10,782 bases of DNA, taken from positions 1 to 10,782 of the forward strand of contig JAJCYF010000091.1 of NCBI GenBank assembly GCA_029263035.1. The letters are read 5' to 3'. The position numbers were made by a program, and so were the translations under genes. This stretch comes from Actinomycetes bacterium (lineage in GTDB: Bacteria > Actinomycetota > CADDZG01 > JAHWKV01). Positions 1 to 6,597 of the stretch are shown here, in pieces (positions within the stretch are counted from its first letter, which is position 1; each line of letters begins with the position of its first letter). The notes under the pieces were generated by a model. It was not told where the DNA came from and did no database searches. It was given only the letters and a program-made list of their open reading frames with translations.

Positions 1-783
1 CGCCACCGGCGAGGCTGCCGCCTTGGGCGGAGCAGCCGGCGTCGGTGAAGCCGCGGCAGGCGGTGCCGGGGCGGCTGCGGGCGCTGCCGCAGGTGCCGGG
101 GCGGTAGCCACCGCGGCGGCCGGAGCGGCTGCGGCAACGGCCGGGATCGTCGGCGGCGGGCCCACAGGTGCGGGGGCATCGCCGGCGGACTTGAGGGCCG
201 GCATCAGGTAGGTCTTGGCGGCCGGGACCATTCCCAGCAGCACCAGGAGCGCAATAAGCGCGGACAGGATCATGAACGCCGGTCCAACCGGGGGCTCCTC
301 GGGGGCTTCGATGGCCAGGGGGCCTTCAGCTTCTTCGGTTTCGCCGCCCTCGTCGCCGCCTTCGGCTTCGCCGGCATCGTCACCGTTGCCCGCCGCCGCC
401 TGATCGGTGGGGGCGTCGGCCTCACCCTCCTCGGACTCGGGGGCGGGAGCGCCGGCGGCTCCCTCTACGGTGATGGTTCCCTCCATGCCGAGCGCGACGT
501 GGAAGGTGCACACGATTTCGAGCGTTCCCGGCTCTTCGACGACGACCGACTCGGTCTCACCGGGGTTGATCATCGGGATGTTGATCGATTCGTCCTCAGA
601 CACCGCGTTGTGCGGAGCGACGCCGGTGTTGACGAACTCGATGGTGTCGCCCACCTGCGCGGTCGCGTCAACCGGGTCGAACTCGTTGTCCTTGGTCTCG
701 ATGGTGACTGTGGCGGCCTGCGCCGTGCCCGTCCCCAGAACGAGCAATAAAAAGACGGCTAGGGGGAGCAGCATTCGGCGCAT
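1..783 (-). CDS. Membrane-anchored cupredoxin (plastocyanin/azurin-like), partial, C-terminus off the window
   Basis: The frame is open from an ATG at 783 to the left edge (261 codons, no stop) and is preceded by a strong RBS, AAAGGAGG, four bases before the ATG. Residues 1-23 form a signal peptide with an AQA cleavage site. Residues about 25-107 are a small beta-rich cupredoxin domain with a complete type 1 copper ligand set: His58, then Cys92, His95 and Met100 in the plastocyanin spacing C-x2-H-x4-M. An acidic Glu/Asp/Gly-rich linker (about 112-165) leads to one transmembrane helix (about 169-187). A long Ala/Pro-rich tail follows and is still running at the window edge. By family, such domains carry electrons or bind copper; the partner is not visible. 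The inferred topology is copper domain outside the cell and tail in the cytoplasm. It is the last gene after the thyX group, 84 nt beyond the L,D-transpeptidase. What lies beyond the tail is unknown. Confidence 0.88.
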   Translation of the reverse strand, partial: MRRMLLPLAVFLLLVLGTGTAQAATVTIETKDNEFDPVDATAQVGDTIEFVNTGVAPHNAVSEDESINIPMINPGETESVVVEEPGTLEIVCTFHVALGMEGTITVEGAAGAPAPESEEGEADAPTDQAAAGNGDDAGEAEGGDEGGETEEAEGPLAIEAPEEPPVGPAFMILSALIALLVLLGMVPAAKTYLMPALKSAGDAPAPVGPPPTIPAVAAAAPAAAVATAPAPAAAPAAAPAPPAAASPTPAAPPKAAASPVA

Positions 784-836
784 CGAGCCTCCTTTAGGGG
801 CAGGTCAAATAGCTAAAGTCTTTTGGATTCTAAGGC

Positions 837-855
837 CGCCCCACTACCCGGGGCG
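837..855 (-). terminator. Small GC hairpin between the L,D-transpeptidase and the cupredoxin gene
   Basis: A perfect 6-bp inverted repeat (CGCCCC/GGGGCG, 7-nt loop) sits 12 nt beyond the transpeptidase stop on the minus strand. There is no T-run after it, so it could be a weak terminator, an RNA-processing stem, or chance in GC-rich DNA. Confidence 0.25.
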
Positions 856-867
856 AATCGCGGGGCG

Positions 868-1632
868 TCAGGCCTGAATCGAAACCGGCGTCCCTGTGGG
901 AGCCAGATCCTTCAGGCGCAGGATCGATTCGTTGTACAGCCTTACGCAACCGTTGCTGGAGTTTACGCCAACAGAGGACCGGTTGTTGGTCCCGTGGATG
1001 GCCAACTGCCCAATACCACCGCCAAAATTGAGATGAACCTCGGAGAATCCGGCGATGCTCAGCATGTGTGCCCCGTAGGCGCCGGTGGTGTTGGCAAACG
1101 GAATTGAGATGTCCACGTAGTACTCGCCGACCGGCGTGGGGGTGGCGCCGGTGCCTATACCCGCCGGCATCTCCATCAGCAACTGGTCCCCCTTGAAGGC
1201 GCGCAGCATATGCTCCGACTTGTCCACGACGATGCGGTTGGGGACCTTTCGGATCCGGACATCGGACGCCCGGACCCAGCCGGTGCTGCCGTTGGGCCGG
1301 ACCGGAAGCCGGACCTGGAACCAGTTGCCTTCCTCCTTGAGCACCGCCAGTACCAGCTGGACTCCCTCGTGAGTGGGGTTGGTAAGCGTCTTGAAAGGCG
1401 CCGGCGAGGCCGGGCTTTCGAAAACCGACAGCCGGGACCGGGCGGCATCGGCTACCAGATGGTCGGTAGGGGAAGCGCTGAGCGAGGCGGATGCCGGGAG
1501 CTCGGCGTGCCCGATGGTCCGGCCGGCGCCGGCAGCAATACCCTTCGCCTGCTGGGCCGCCGCCGGGACGCTGCCCACAAGCATCAGCGCAACTACCATC
1601 CACGCCGAAAGCGTGCGCCTCCGGTTGTTCAA
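868..1632 (-). CDS. L,D-transpeptidase (YkuD) with SH3-like domain, secreted
   Basis: The 254-residue protein has a signal peptide (about 1-26, ending AAA-QQ), a bacterial SH3-like domain (about 66-126) and a YkuD catalytic domain (about 130-253). The catalytic signature is present: His213 in HGTNN, then Ser226-Asn227-Gly228-Cys229 and Arg231 in SNGCVRL, with Cys229 the expected nucleophile. Members of this family make 3-3 cross-links in peptidoglycan, or attach proteins to it, outside the membrane. The start is a TTG 3 nt after the stop of the deacetylase gene, which implies translational coupling; no upstream extension is possible without crossing that stop. The SH3-like part probably binds the cell wall. 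It differs in architecture from the second L,D-transpeptidase at 3108-4184, which has a PG_binding_1 domain instead. Confidence 0.9.
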   Translation of the reverse strand: MNNRRRTLSAWMVVALMLVGSVPAAAQQAKGIAAGAGRTIGHAELPASASLSASPTDHLVADAARSRLSVFESPASPAPFKTLTNPTHEGVQLVLAVLKEEGNWFQVRLPVRPNGSTGWVRASDVRIRKVPNRIVVDKSEHMLRAFKGDQLLMEMPAGIGTGATPTPVGEYYVDISIPFANTTGAYGAHMLSIAGFSEVHLNFGGGIGQLAIHGTNNRSSVGVNSSNGCVRLYNESILRLKDLAPTGTPVSIQA

Positions 1633-1635
1633 TGC

Positions 1636-2355
1636 CTACCGCTCCCGAAAATTCATCACCCGGTAGGCCTCGGCGTATTTGTAGTCCGACCCCTCCGCAG
1701 TGAAGGTGGCTATCTGGTGCATACGCTCGCTGAACTGGTCCCCGAACTCGGGGGTCTGGGTGTGGTGGACCGACACCGATTTGATCTTGGCCTCCATGAC
1801 CGCCTCGATGTCCACCCAGTAGTTGGGGCTGCCGGTCAAACCGAACAGGGCGGCAGTCAGGTGGTGGGGCTCGAAGCCCTTGTCGTACAACTCCTCCCGG
1901 TAGATCGGGAGGGTGGCGGCACCCGGGCTCACCGCAGCACAAAGCGCCTCCCCCACCTTGCGGTGGTCCGGATGGTTGATGTACTGGCCTGCGAAAAAAT
2001 ACATCGTGGGGTCGGGGCCGATCACGATGTCCGGCTTGTGCCGGCGGATCTCCCGGATCATGTCACGCCGCAGGTCGTGGGAGTCCTCCACCATGCAGTC
2101 CTCATAACCGAGGAAGATCACATCGGAGACACCGGTCACCTTGGCGGCCTCTCGCTGCTCCTCCATCCGGGAGGCGATCAGCTTCTCCCTGGACATCGCG
2201 GGATCGTTGCTGCCGGCGGCACCGTTGGTGACCACGCACAGAATGATCTCTTTGCCTTCATTGACCCACTGAATGATGGACCCGCCGGCCATGAACTCGG
2301 CATCGTCGGGGTGGGCGAAAAACACCAGTGCTTTGTCGAACTGCAGGTCAATCAA
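1636..2355 (-). CDS. PIG-L/LmbE-family N-acetylglucosaminyl deacetylase-like protein
   Basis: The 239-residue protein shows the two hallmark motifs of the PIG-L/LmbE zinc deacetylases: AHPDD near the N-terminus (His15, Asp17, Asp18) and HPDH (His128, Asp130, His131). By analogy with MshB, His15, Asp18 and one of the later histidines should bind zinc, and Asp17 should be the general base. The family removes acetyl groups from GlcNAc-containing substrates, including the mycothiol and bacillithiol precursors, antibiotics and sugars. The substrate cannot be read from sequence, so I do not call it mshB. The start is a TTG that overlaps the thyX stop (TTGA), with GGGAGG 8 nt upstream, so translation is coupled to thyX. 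No signal peptide is seen, which fits a cytoplasmic enzyme. Confidence 0.88.
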   Translation of the reverse strand: MIDLQFDKALVFFAHPDDAEFMAGGSIIQWVNEGKEIILCVVTNGAAGSNDPAMSREKLIASRMEEQREAAKVTGVSDVIFLGYEDCMVEDSHDLRRDMIREIRRHKPDIVIGPDPTMYFFAGQYINHPDHRKVGEALCAAVSPGAATLPIYREELYDKGFEPHHLTAALFGLTGSPNYWVDIEAVMEAKIKSVSVHHTQTPEFGDQFSERMHQIATFTAEGSDYKYAEAYRVMNFRER

Positions 2356-3044
2356 GGGGCAATCCTCCCAAACTCAACGAACGCCTCATGGGTGGAGGGC
2401 ATCAGGGTGGCGAAAAACGACTCCACCGCCTCGCCGTAGCGCCGGATCTCCCACATGGCAGCCTCCGCGTTGCGTAGGGCGACGAAGTTCATGAGCGCTC
2501 TGGCGTTCACAGTCCAGTAGAACTCCGTGTACAACCCGACGGGCAACACCAGGCGGGCAACCTCCCGTGCCACTCCAAGCTCCAGCATACTTTGGTACGT
2601 ATCCCAAGCCTGCCGGTATTGGGTATCCATTACGCCCCGAACCTTCTCCGCAGTCTCAGGCTCCATCGGCTCGAAGGTGTAGGCGCCGGGCCTGCCGGTC
2701 TGGGTTCGTATCTGCTCCGGGGCGGGCACGTAAAAGGCGTCTATTGCCTCGGAATATCGAAGGCTGTGCTCGTTGAAGCTGCTCCACCGGTGGCGCATCC
2801 ACTCTCTGCCCACCGCAATGGGGCACTTGACGTGAAAACGGAACAGGTTGTGTTCAAACGGGGAGGCGTGCTTCTCCCGCATCAGGAACCGGATCAGCTT
2901 GTGATCGCGGTCCCCCATTTCATCCTTGATCTGCAAAAAGGAAACCCGTGCGCCGTTAACCACCGACAAATCGGTGGCCTCGGCCGCATCCAGGCGCACG
3001 AACCCATGATCCAAAACGTCAATTTTGTCGCCTACACCTGGCAT
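2352..3044 (-). CDS. thyX: FAD-dependent thymidylate synthase ThyX
   Basis: The 230-residue protein carries the ThyX signature RHRxxSxNExSxRY at residues 84-97 (RHRWSSFNEHSLRY). The conserved C-terminal region, an Arg-rich helix around NFVALRNAEAAMWEIRR, is also present and in other members helps bind dUMP. ThyX methylates dUMP to dTMP using methylenetetrahydrofolate, with FAD and NADPH supplying the reducing power, so it replaces ThyA. I place the start at the ATG at 3044 because TGAGGAGC lies 6 nt upstream of it. The frame is open further, to a TTG at 3095, but that site has no RBS. It is the first gene of a minus-strand operon and its TGA overlaps the next start. No thyA is present in the window. 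Confidence 0.96.
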   Translation of the reverse strand: MPGVGDKIDVLDHGFVRLDAAEATDLSVVNGARVSFLQIKDEMGDRDHKLIRFLMREKHASPFEHNLFRFHVKCPIAVGREWMRHRWSSFNEHSLRYSEAIDAFYVPAPEQIRTQTGRPGAYTFEPMEPETAEKVRGVMDTQYRQAWDTYQSMLELGVAREVARLVLPVGLYTEFYWTVNARALMNFVALRNAEAAMWEIRRYGEAVESFFATLMPSTHEAFVEFGRIAP

Positions 3045-3107
3045 TTGTGAGCTCCTCAGATAATTCTTGTTGCTTGTGTTAAACAAACGTCCCAAACTAA
3101 GGACACG
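3045..3107. promoter_or_regulatory. Divergent thyX / L,D-transpeptidase intergenic region with imperfect palindrome
   Basis: These 63 nt, AT-richer than their surroundings, must hold promoters for both directions. An imperfect 13-nt palindrome, TTGTGTTAAACAA, spans 3074-3086 (one mismatched pair) and could be an operator or chance. On the minus strand TTGTTT and TTATCT lie 17 nt apart but match consensus poorly and would leave almost no room for the thyX RBS. I do not assign exact promoters. Confidence 0.4.
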
Positions 3108-4184
3108 TTGACAGTAAAACGATTCTCCATCCTAGTAGCGGTTCTGGCGGTTTTGGCCGTCGGCGCCAACGCGCTCGTTTTTCTCTCGCCCGACGACGCG
3201 CCGGTCGTGTCCGGGTCACCCACCCTGATCGCACCGCCCGCCGCCCAGGCGGCAGCACCCCTTGAGGTTCTGGACGATGAGCCGCCCCGCCGGGAGCCGC
3301 CGGCCCCTTCGCCCACACCCAGCCCCGCAGCGGTACAAGACGGCATCCTGAGGGTCGGATCGAAGGGAGCGGAGGTTTCAGCGCTGGAGCAGCGGCTCGC
3401 CGACCTCAAGTACATGGTGGGCAAGGTGGACGGATCCTTCGACGCCAACACCCGGCACGGCCTGATTGCCTTTCAGAAGGTTGAGGGGCTGAGCCGAAGC
3501 GGCATCGCAGATGCGGCATCGATGGCCCGTCTGGCCACCGCATCCACCCCTGCGCCCAAGTACTCGTCGCCGGCGAATCACCTTGAGGTCGACATCCCGC
3601 GCCAGACCGTATACGTGGTCCGGGGCGGAGCAGTGAGTGCAATCCTGCCCACCTCCACCGGGTCCAACAAGAACTTCACCAACGGAGGCTGGACCCGCCG
3701 GGCCGTCACCCCGAACGGCCGCTTCACCATTACCCGCAAGATCAACGGGATGAGAATTGCGCCGCTCGGGGAGCTGTACAAGCCCTCCTACTTCAACGGC
3801 GGAATAGCCTTCCACGGAAGCGGGTCGATCCCAACCTCACCCGCCTCCCACGGATGCGTGAGACTGCCGATGGGCTTCTCCGACTGGTTCTTCAGCGAGG
3901 CATCGCCCGTCGGTCAGGTGGTTTTTGTCCATGGCGGCCCCGCAGGGGACAACCCGCAGCCGACCATCGAGGACTCGCCCGCTCCCCCAAGCGCGATTCC
4001 CACCGAGGATCCGGTGGAACCGCCGCCTCCCCCGGTCGCTCCGGCGCCGGCCCCGATCGTGTCGCTTCCGCCCATCCTGCCGCAGCCCGAGCCGGAGCAG
4101 ACCCCGGAAGAGGAAGATGACGATGATGATGACCCTTCGGACGTCTTCGACGGTAACAGCGCCGTAAACCTCCTCAACCCGTAG
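3108..4184 (+). CDS. L,D-transpeptidase (YkuD) with PG_binding_1 domain and Pro-rich acidic tail
   Basis: The 358-residue protein has an N-terminal hydrophobic segment (about 7-26; signal peptide or anchor), a Pro/Ala-rich spacer (about 40-76), a PG_binding_1 domain (about 80-143), a YkuD domain (about 157-276) and a long low-complexity tail. The catalytic signature is intact: His236, then Ser247-His248-Gly249-Cys250 and Arg252 (SHGCVRLP), with Cys250 as nucleophile. The role by family is 3-3 cross-linking of peptidoglycan in the outer cell envelope. The tail (about 280-358) is Pro-rich, then strongly acidic (EEEDDDDDD at 334-342); its role is unknown. The start is TTG with AAGGA 4 nt upstream; I see no better start. 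The gene is divergent from thyX and its stop lies only 3 nt from the convergent DinB-like gene. Confidence 0.9.
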   Translation: MTVKRFSILVAVLAVLAVGANALVFLSPDDAPVVSGSPTLIAPPAAQAAAPLEVLDDEPPRREPPAPSPTPSPAAVQDGILRVGSKGAEVSALEQRLADLKYMVGKVDGSFDANTRHGLIAFQKVEGLSRSGIADAASMARLATASTPAPKYSSPANHLEVDIPRQTVYVVRGGAVSAILPTSTGSNKNFTNGGWTRRAVTPNGRFTITRKINGMRIAPLGELYKPSYFNGGIAFHGSGSIPTSPASHGCVRLPMGFSDWFFSEASPVGQVVFVHGGPAGDNPQPTIEDSPAPPSAIPTEDPVEPPPPPVAPAPAPIVSLPPILPQPEPEQTPEEEDDDDDDPSDVFDGNSAVNLLNP

Positions 4185-4187
4185 GGC

Positions 4188-4697
4188 CTACTCCTCCAGG
4201 AAGATATACATGTTGCCGATGTGCGGCAGCAGCCGGGACCTCAGGGCGGTCATCATCTGGCTCAGGTGGGTCAGGTCGTGCGCCGCCCAGTAGTGCAGAA
4301 GTTCCCCGACCCGGATCGTGCCTGCGGCCTCATGCTCACCCTCGCGGTCGAATTCGCCCTCGTCGATCGAGCGCAGCCACGTGATGCTCTCGGTCCGCCG
4401 GATCTCGAAGATCTCCAGCAGGTCCTCCAGCGTCCGCTCGGCATAGCCGCCCTCCTGCAGGCGGGCCGGCGGGTCGATCGACCGTATGTACGGCCGGTCC
4501 TCCTGCAGAATCCGCCCGATACGGTCCCGGAAGGCGATGCTTTCGGTGTCGATCAGGTGCTCCAGGACCTGGCGGGCGCCCCAGACGTCCGGTTCGTCCC
4601 CTGCCAGCATCTCCTGGGACATTCCCGAGACACTGCTTCGAATCAACGCCGGGGTAGCCCCGAGGAGCGCTATCGCCTCATCGACGGTCCGGGCCAC
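4188..4697 (-). CDS. DinB-superfamily protein (DinB_2-like four-helix bundle)
   Basis: The 169-residue, mostly helical protein has the three-histidine pattern of the DinB/YfiT superfamily: His47 in the first conserved helix (VLEHLIDTE), and His140 and His144 in AAHDLTHLSQM, which together should bind a divalent metal. Family members include damage-inducible proteins and metal- or thiol-dependent transferases such as mycothiol-dependent enzymes; the actual reaction is not known here. The start is taken as the GTG at 4697, 7 nt after the stop of the FtsH-like gene. Its RBS is poor, and a shorter form from the ATG encoding Met30 (with CAGGAG directly before it) cannot be excluded but would remove part of the first helix. 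It is probably co-transcribed with the protease gene. Confidence 0.82.
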   Translation of the reverse strand: MARTVDEAIALLGATPALIRSSVSGMSQEMLAGDEPDVWGARQVLEHLIDTESIAFRDRIGRILQEDRPYIRSIDPPARLQEGGYAERTLEDLLEIFEIRRTESITWLRSIDEGEFDREGEHEAAGTIRVGELLHYWAAHDLTHLSQMMTALRSRLLPHIGNMYIFLEE

Positions 4698-4704
4698 GGA
4701 GGGC

Positions 4705-6528
4705 TCAGTCTTCTTCTGGCGATTCCGCCGAGGACTGCACCGGCGGAAGCTGCGGCTTTCCGTTCTGCGCGGTGAGGTCGGCGTTCCGGGCGGCCACCGT
4801 GGACAGCTCCTTCATGAGCTCCTCCAGCTGGTCCCCGACCAGCTCCTCACGCTCGATCAGCTCGTCACGGATCCGCTCCACCGCGTCGCGCCGGCGCTCC
4901 AGGATCTCGCGGACCTCCGTCTTGCACGCCTTGAGCAGGTCGTTGACCTCTTTGCGGACGTCGGGGTCGGACAGCATCTCGGCCGAACGTTCGACCGCCG
5001 GGCTGCCGTGGATGACCGCGTAGGAGAACAGGCGCTTACCCATCCCCCACCGGCCGACGTAGTTCAGGGCCAGCAGCGTGGCCTGGTACAGGTCGCTGGT
5101 GGTGCCGTCGGTGGAGGTGTCGAACCAGATCTCCTCGGCCACCATGCCCGCCAGGAAAAGCTTGATGGTGTTGGTGACGTCGTCCTTGGTCTGGGTGAAC
5201 CGCTCCTCGAGGTCCACCGAGTACACCATTCCCAGGGCCCCCGAGTCCCGCTTGACGATGGTGATGATCTGAATCTGCTGATCGGCCGAGAGCAGCTCGT
5301 GGCTCACCACGGCGTGGCCCGCCTCGTGCACCGCGGTCATCAGCTTTTCGCGAGGGGTGTAGGTGACGCTCTGCTTCAGTCCGATGTCGTCGATCATCTT
5401 GGCCGCCCAGATGTCCTTCCAGGTCAGCGAGTCCCGTCCGTCCTGCAGGGCGATGATCAGGCCCTCGTTGATGATGTTTTTGATACGGGCCGGGGAGTAG
5501 TGGATGGAGGCCTGAGCAAATTTGTCGAGGTCTATCTCCTCGTGCTTGACCTTGTCCAGGTAGTACTTGATGACATCCTTGCGGCCGTCCTTGTCCGGCA
5601 GGCCGATGTGGATCTTGCGGTCGAACCGGCCCGGGCGCAGCAGCGCGGGGTCGAGGTCGGTGGAGCGGTTGGTGGCCCCGATGACCAGGATGTTGTACTG
5701 GGGAATCTTCGGCTTGAGCCCGAACATCCGGCGGATGTGGCGCTTGAGACCTCGGGGCATGATCATGCCGTCCATCTGGATGAGCAGCTCGTTGATGGCG
5801 CCGCCTCCTCCTCCGCCGCCCATTCCCATCATCATCATCCGGCTGATGGTGGGCTCACGCTCGGCGCCGGTGGATCTTCGGGCCGGCGCCATGTTGCCGC
5901 GGGAGCCGATGGCGTCGATCTCGTCGATGAAGATCACGCACCCGTCGTACAGGCGGGAGAACTTTTTGGCCTTGCGGAACAGCATGGCGATCTGCATGAT
6001 GCCGGCGCCCATGATGGCGTTGGTGAAGCCGCTGGCCGGGGCGTAGATGAAGGGCACCCCGACCTGGCCGGCCACCGCCTTGGCCATCAGCGTCTTACCC
6101 GTTCCCGGAGGACCCTCGAACAATAGGCCGTGCGGGGGGTAGCCGCCGATCTTCTTGAACTCGCGGAACCCGCGGAACAGCTTCACAACCTCCTGGACGG
6201 ACTCGACGACCGGCTTTTGGCCCCGGACGTCCTCGAAGGTGGTCTCGTACTCCTTGGGATAGATGACGTACTTGCGGCCCCGGCCCAAAAACCACATCAT
6301 GCCGGCCAGCTGGATGACTATGAAGAACAGCAGCTGGAAGAAGAACATTGCACCGGTGGTGAGCCGGGAGAGAACGTCCAGGGGGCCGCAGTCGCGCACC
6401 CCGGTCAGTGGGTCTCCACAGGTGCCCAACAGCTGGATCGCCCACGAGATGCTCGTGTAGATGAACACCACAACTGCGATCTTGGGTATCCAGTACTTGA
6501 GCTTGTTGCGAAAAACCATCGGCAGCAT
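4705..6528 (-). CDS. FtsH-like membrane AAA+ zinc metalloprotease, divergent form
   Basis: The 607-residue protein has two transmembrane helices (about 14-33 and 61-81), an AAA+ module and an M41 protease domain. Visible motifs are Walker A GPPGTGKT (139-146), Walker B VIFIDE (198-203), the second region of homology with Arg298 and Arg301 (LLRPGRFDR), the zinc motif HEAGH (401-405), the third ligand Asp479 in TTSDLYQAT, and a C-terminal coiled coil (about 525-580). FtsH hexamers unfold and degrade membrane and soluble proteins using ATP. Three things differ from standard FtsH. The extracytoplasmic loop is only about 27 residues and has two cysteines (37, 47). The pore-loop FVG is replaced by IMG (172-174). 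There are insertions after Walker B, one Met/Gly-rich (231-243) and one basic (about 255-278). The ATG at 6528 has AGGGG only one base before it; the ATG at Met4 has better spacing and may be the real start. Confidence 0.92.
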   Translation of the reverse strand: MLPMVFRNKLKYWIPKIAVVVFIYTSISWAIQLLGTCGDPLTGVRDCGPLDVLSRLTTGAMFFFQLLFFIVIQLAGMMWFLGRGRKYVIYPKEYETTFEDVRGQKPVVESVQEVVKLFRGFREFKKIGGYPPHGLLFEGPPGTGKTLMAKAVAGQVGVPFIYAPASGFTNAIMGAGIMQIAMLFRKAKKFSRLYDGCVIFIDEIDAIGSRGNMAPARRSTGAEREPTISRMMMMGMGGGGGGGAINELLIQMDGMIMPRGLKRHIRRMFGLKPKIPQYNILVIGATNRSTDLDPALLRPGRFDRKIHIGLPDKDGRKDVIKYYLDKVKHEEIDLDKFAQASIHYSPARIKNIINEGLIIALQDGRDSLTWKDIWAAKMIDDIGLKQSVTYTPREKLMTAVHEAGHAVVSHELLSADQQIQIITIVKRDSGALGMVYSVDLEERFTQTKDDVTNTIKLFLAGMVAEEIWFDTSTDGTTSDLYQATLLALNYVGRWGMGKRLFSYAVIHGSPAVERSAEMLSDPDVRKEVNDLLKACKTEVREILERRRDAVERIRDELIEREELVGDQLEELMKELSTVAARNADLTAQNGKPQLPPVQSSAESPEED

Positions 6529-6550
6529 TCCCCTAGAGAATCGGCCAACC

Positions 6551-6556
6551 AGTATA
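6551..6556 (-). promoter_or_regulatory. Probable -10 box upstream of the FtsH-like gene
   Basis: On the minus strand this is TATACT, 22 nt before the ATG at 6528, in the 69-nt gap after the DUF5319 gene. No good -35 box lies at the normal spacing: a TTGAAC is only 12 nt upstream. The protease and DinB-like genes may therefore have their own promoter as well as read-through from DUF5319. Confidence 0.45.
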
Positions 6557-6597
6557 GGCGCCGAGTTGGTTCAAGTAGTCACCGCCGGAGCCCCTTT

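Noticed and set aside
830..1942. A 370-codon open frame on the minus strand overlapping two real genes
   Set aside because: It is out of frame with the YkuD and PIG-L genes and has a Gly/Arg/Pro-rich composition typical of a shadow frame.
1210..2439. A 409-codon open frame on the plus strand
   Set aside because: It lies opposite the transpeptidase and deacetylase genes, both of which have clear catalytic motifs; it shows no domain of its own.
3045..3095. Longer thyX start (TTG at 3095)
   Set aside because: It has no RBS, while the ATG at 3044 has TGAGGAGC at good spacing; the extra 17 residues would also use up most of the divergent promoter region.
1636..4697. A mycothiol-pathway pair (PIG-L deacetylase as MshB, DinB-like protein as a mycothiol-dependent transferase)
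   Set aside because: Both superfamilies include such enzymes, but they also include many others, the genes are in different operons, and no other mycothiol gene is in the window.
4486..6126. A 546-codon open frame on the plus strand
   Set aside because: It is antisense to the FtsH-like gene. Its translation is low-complexity (Val/Asp/Leu-rich) with no motifs, as expected for a shadow frame in GC-rich DNA.
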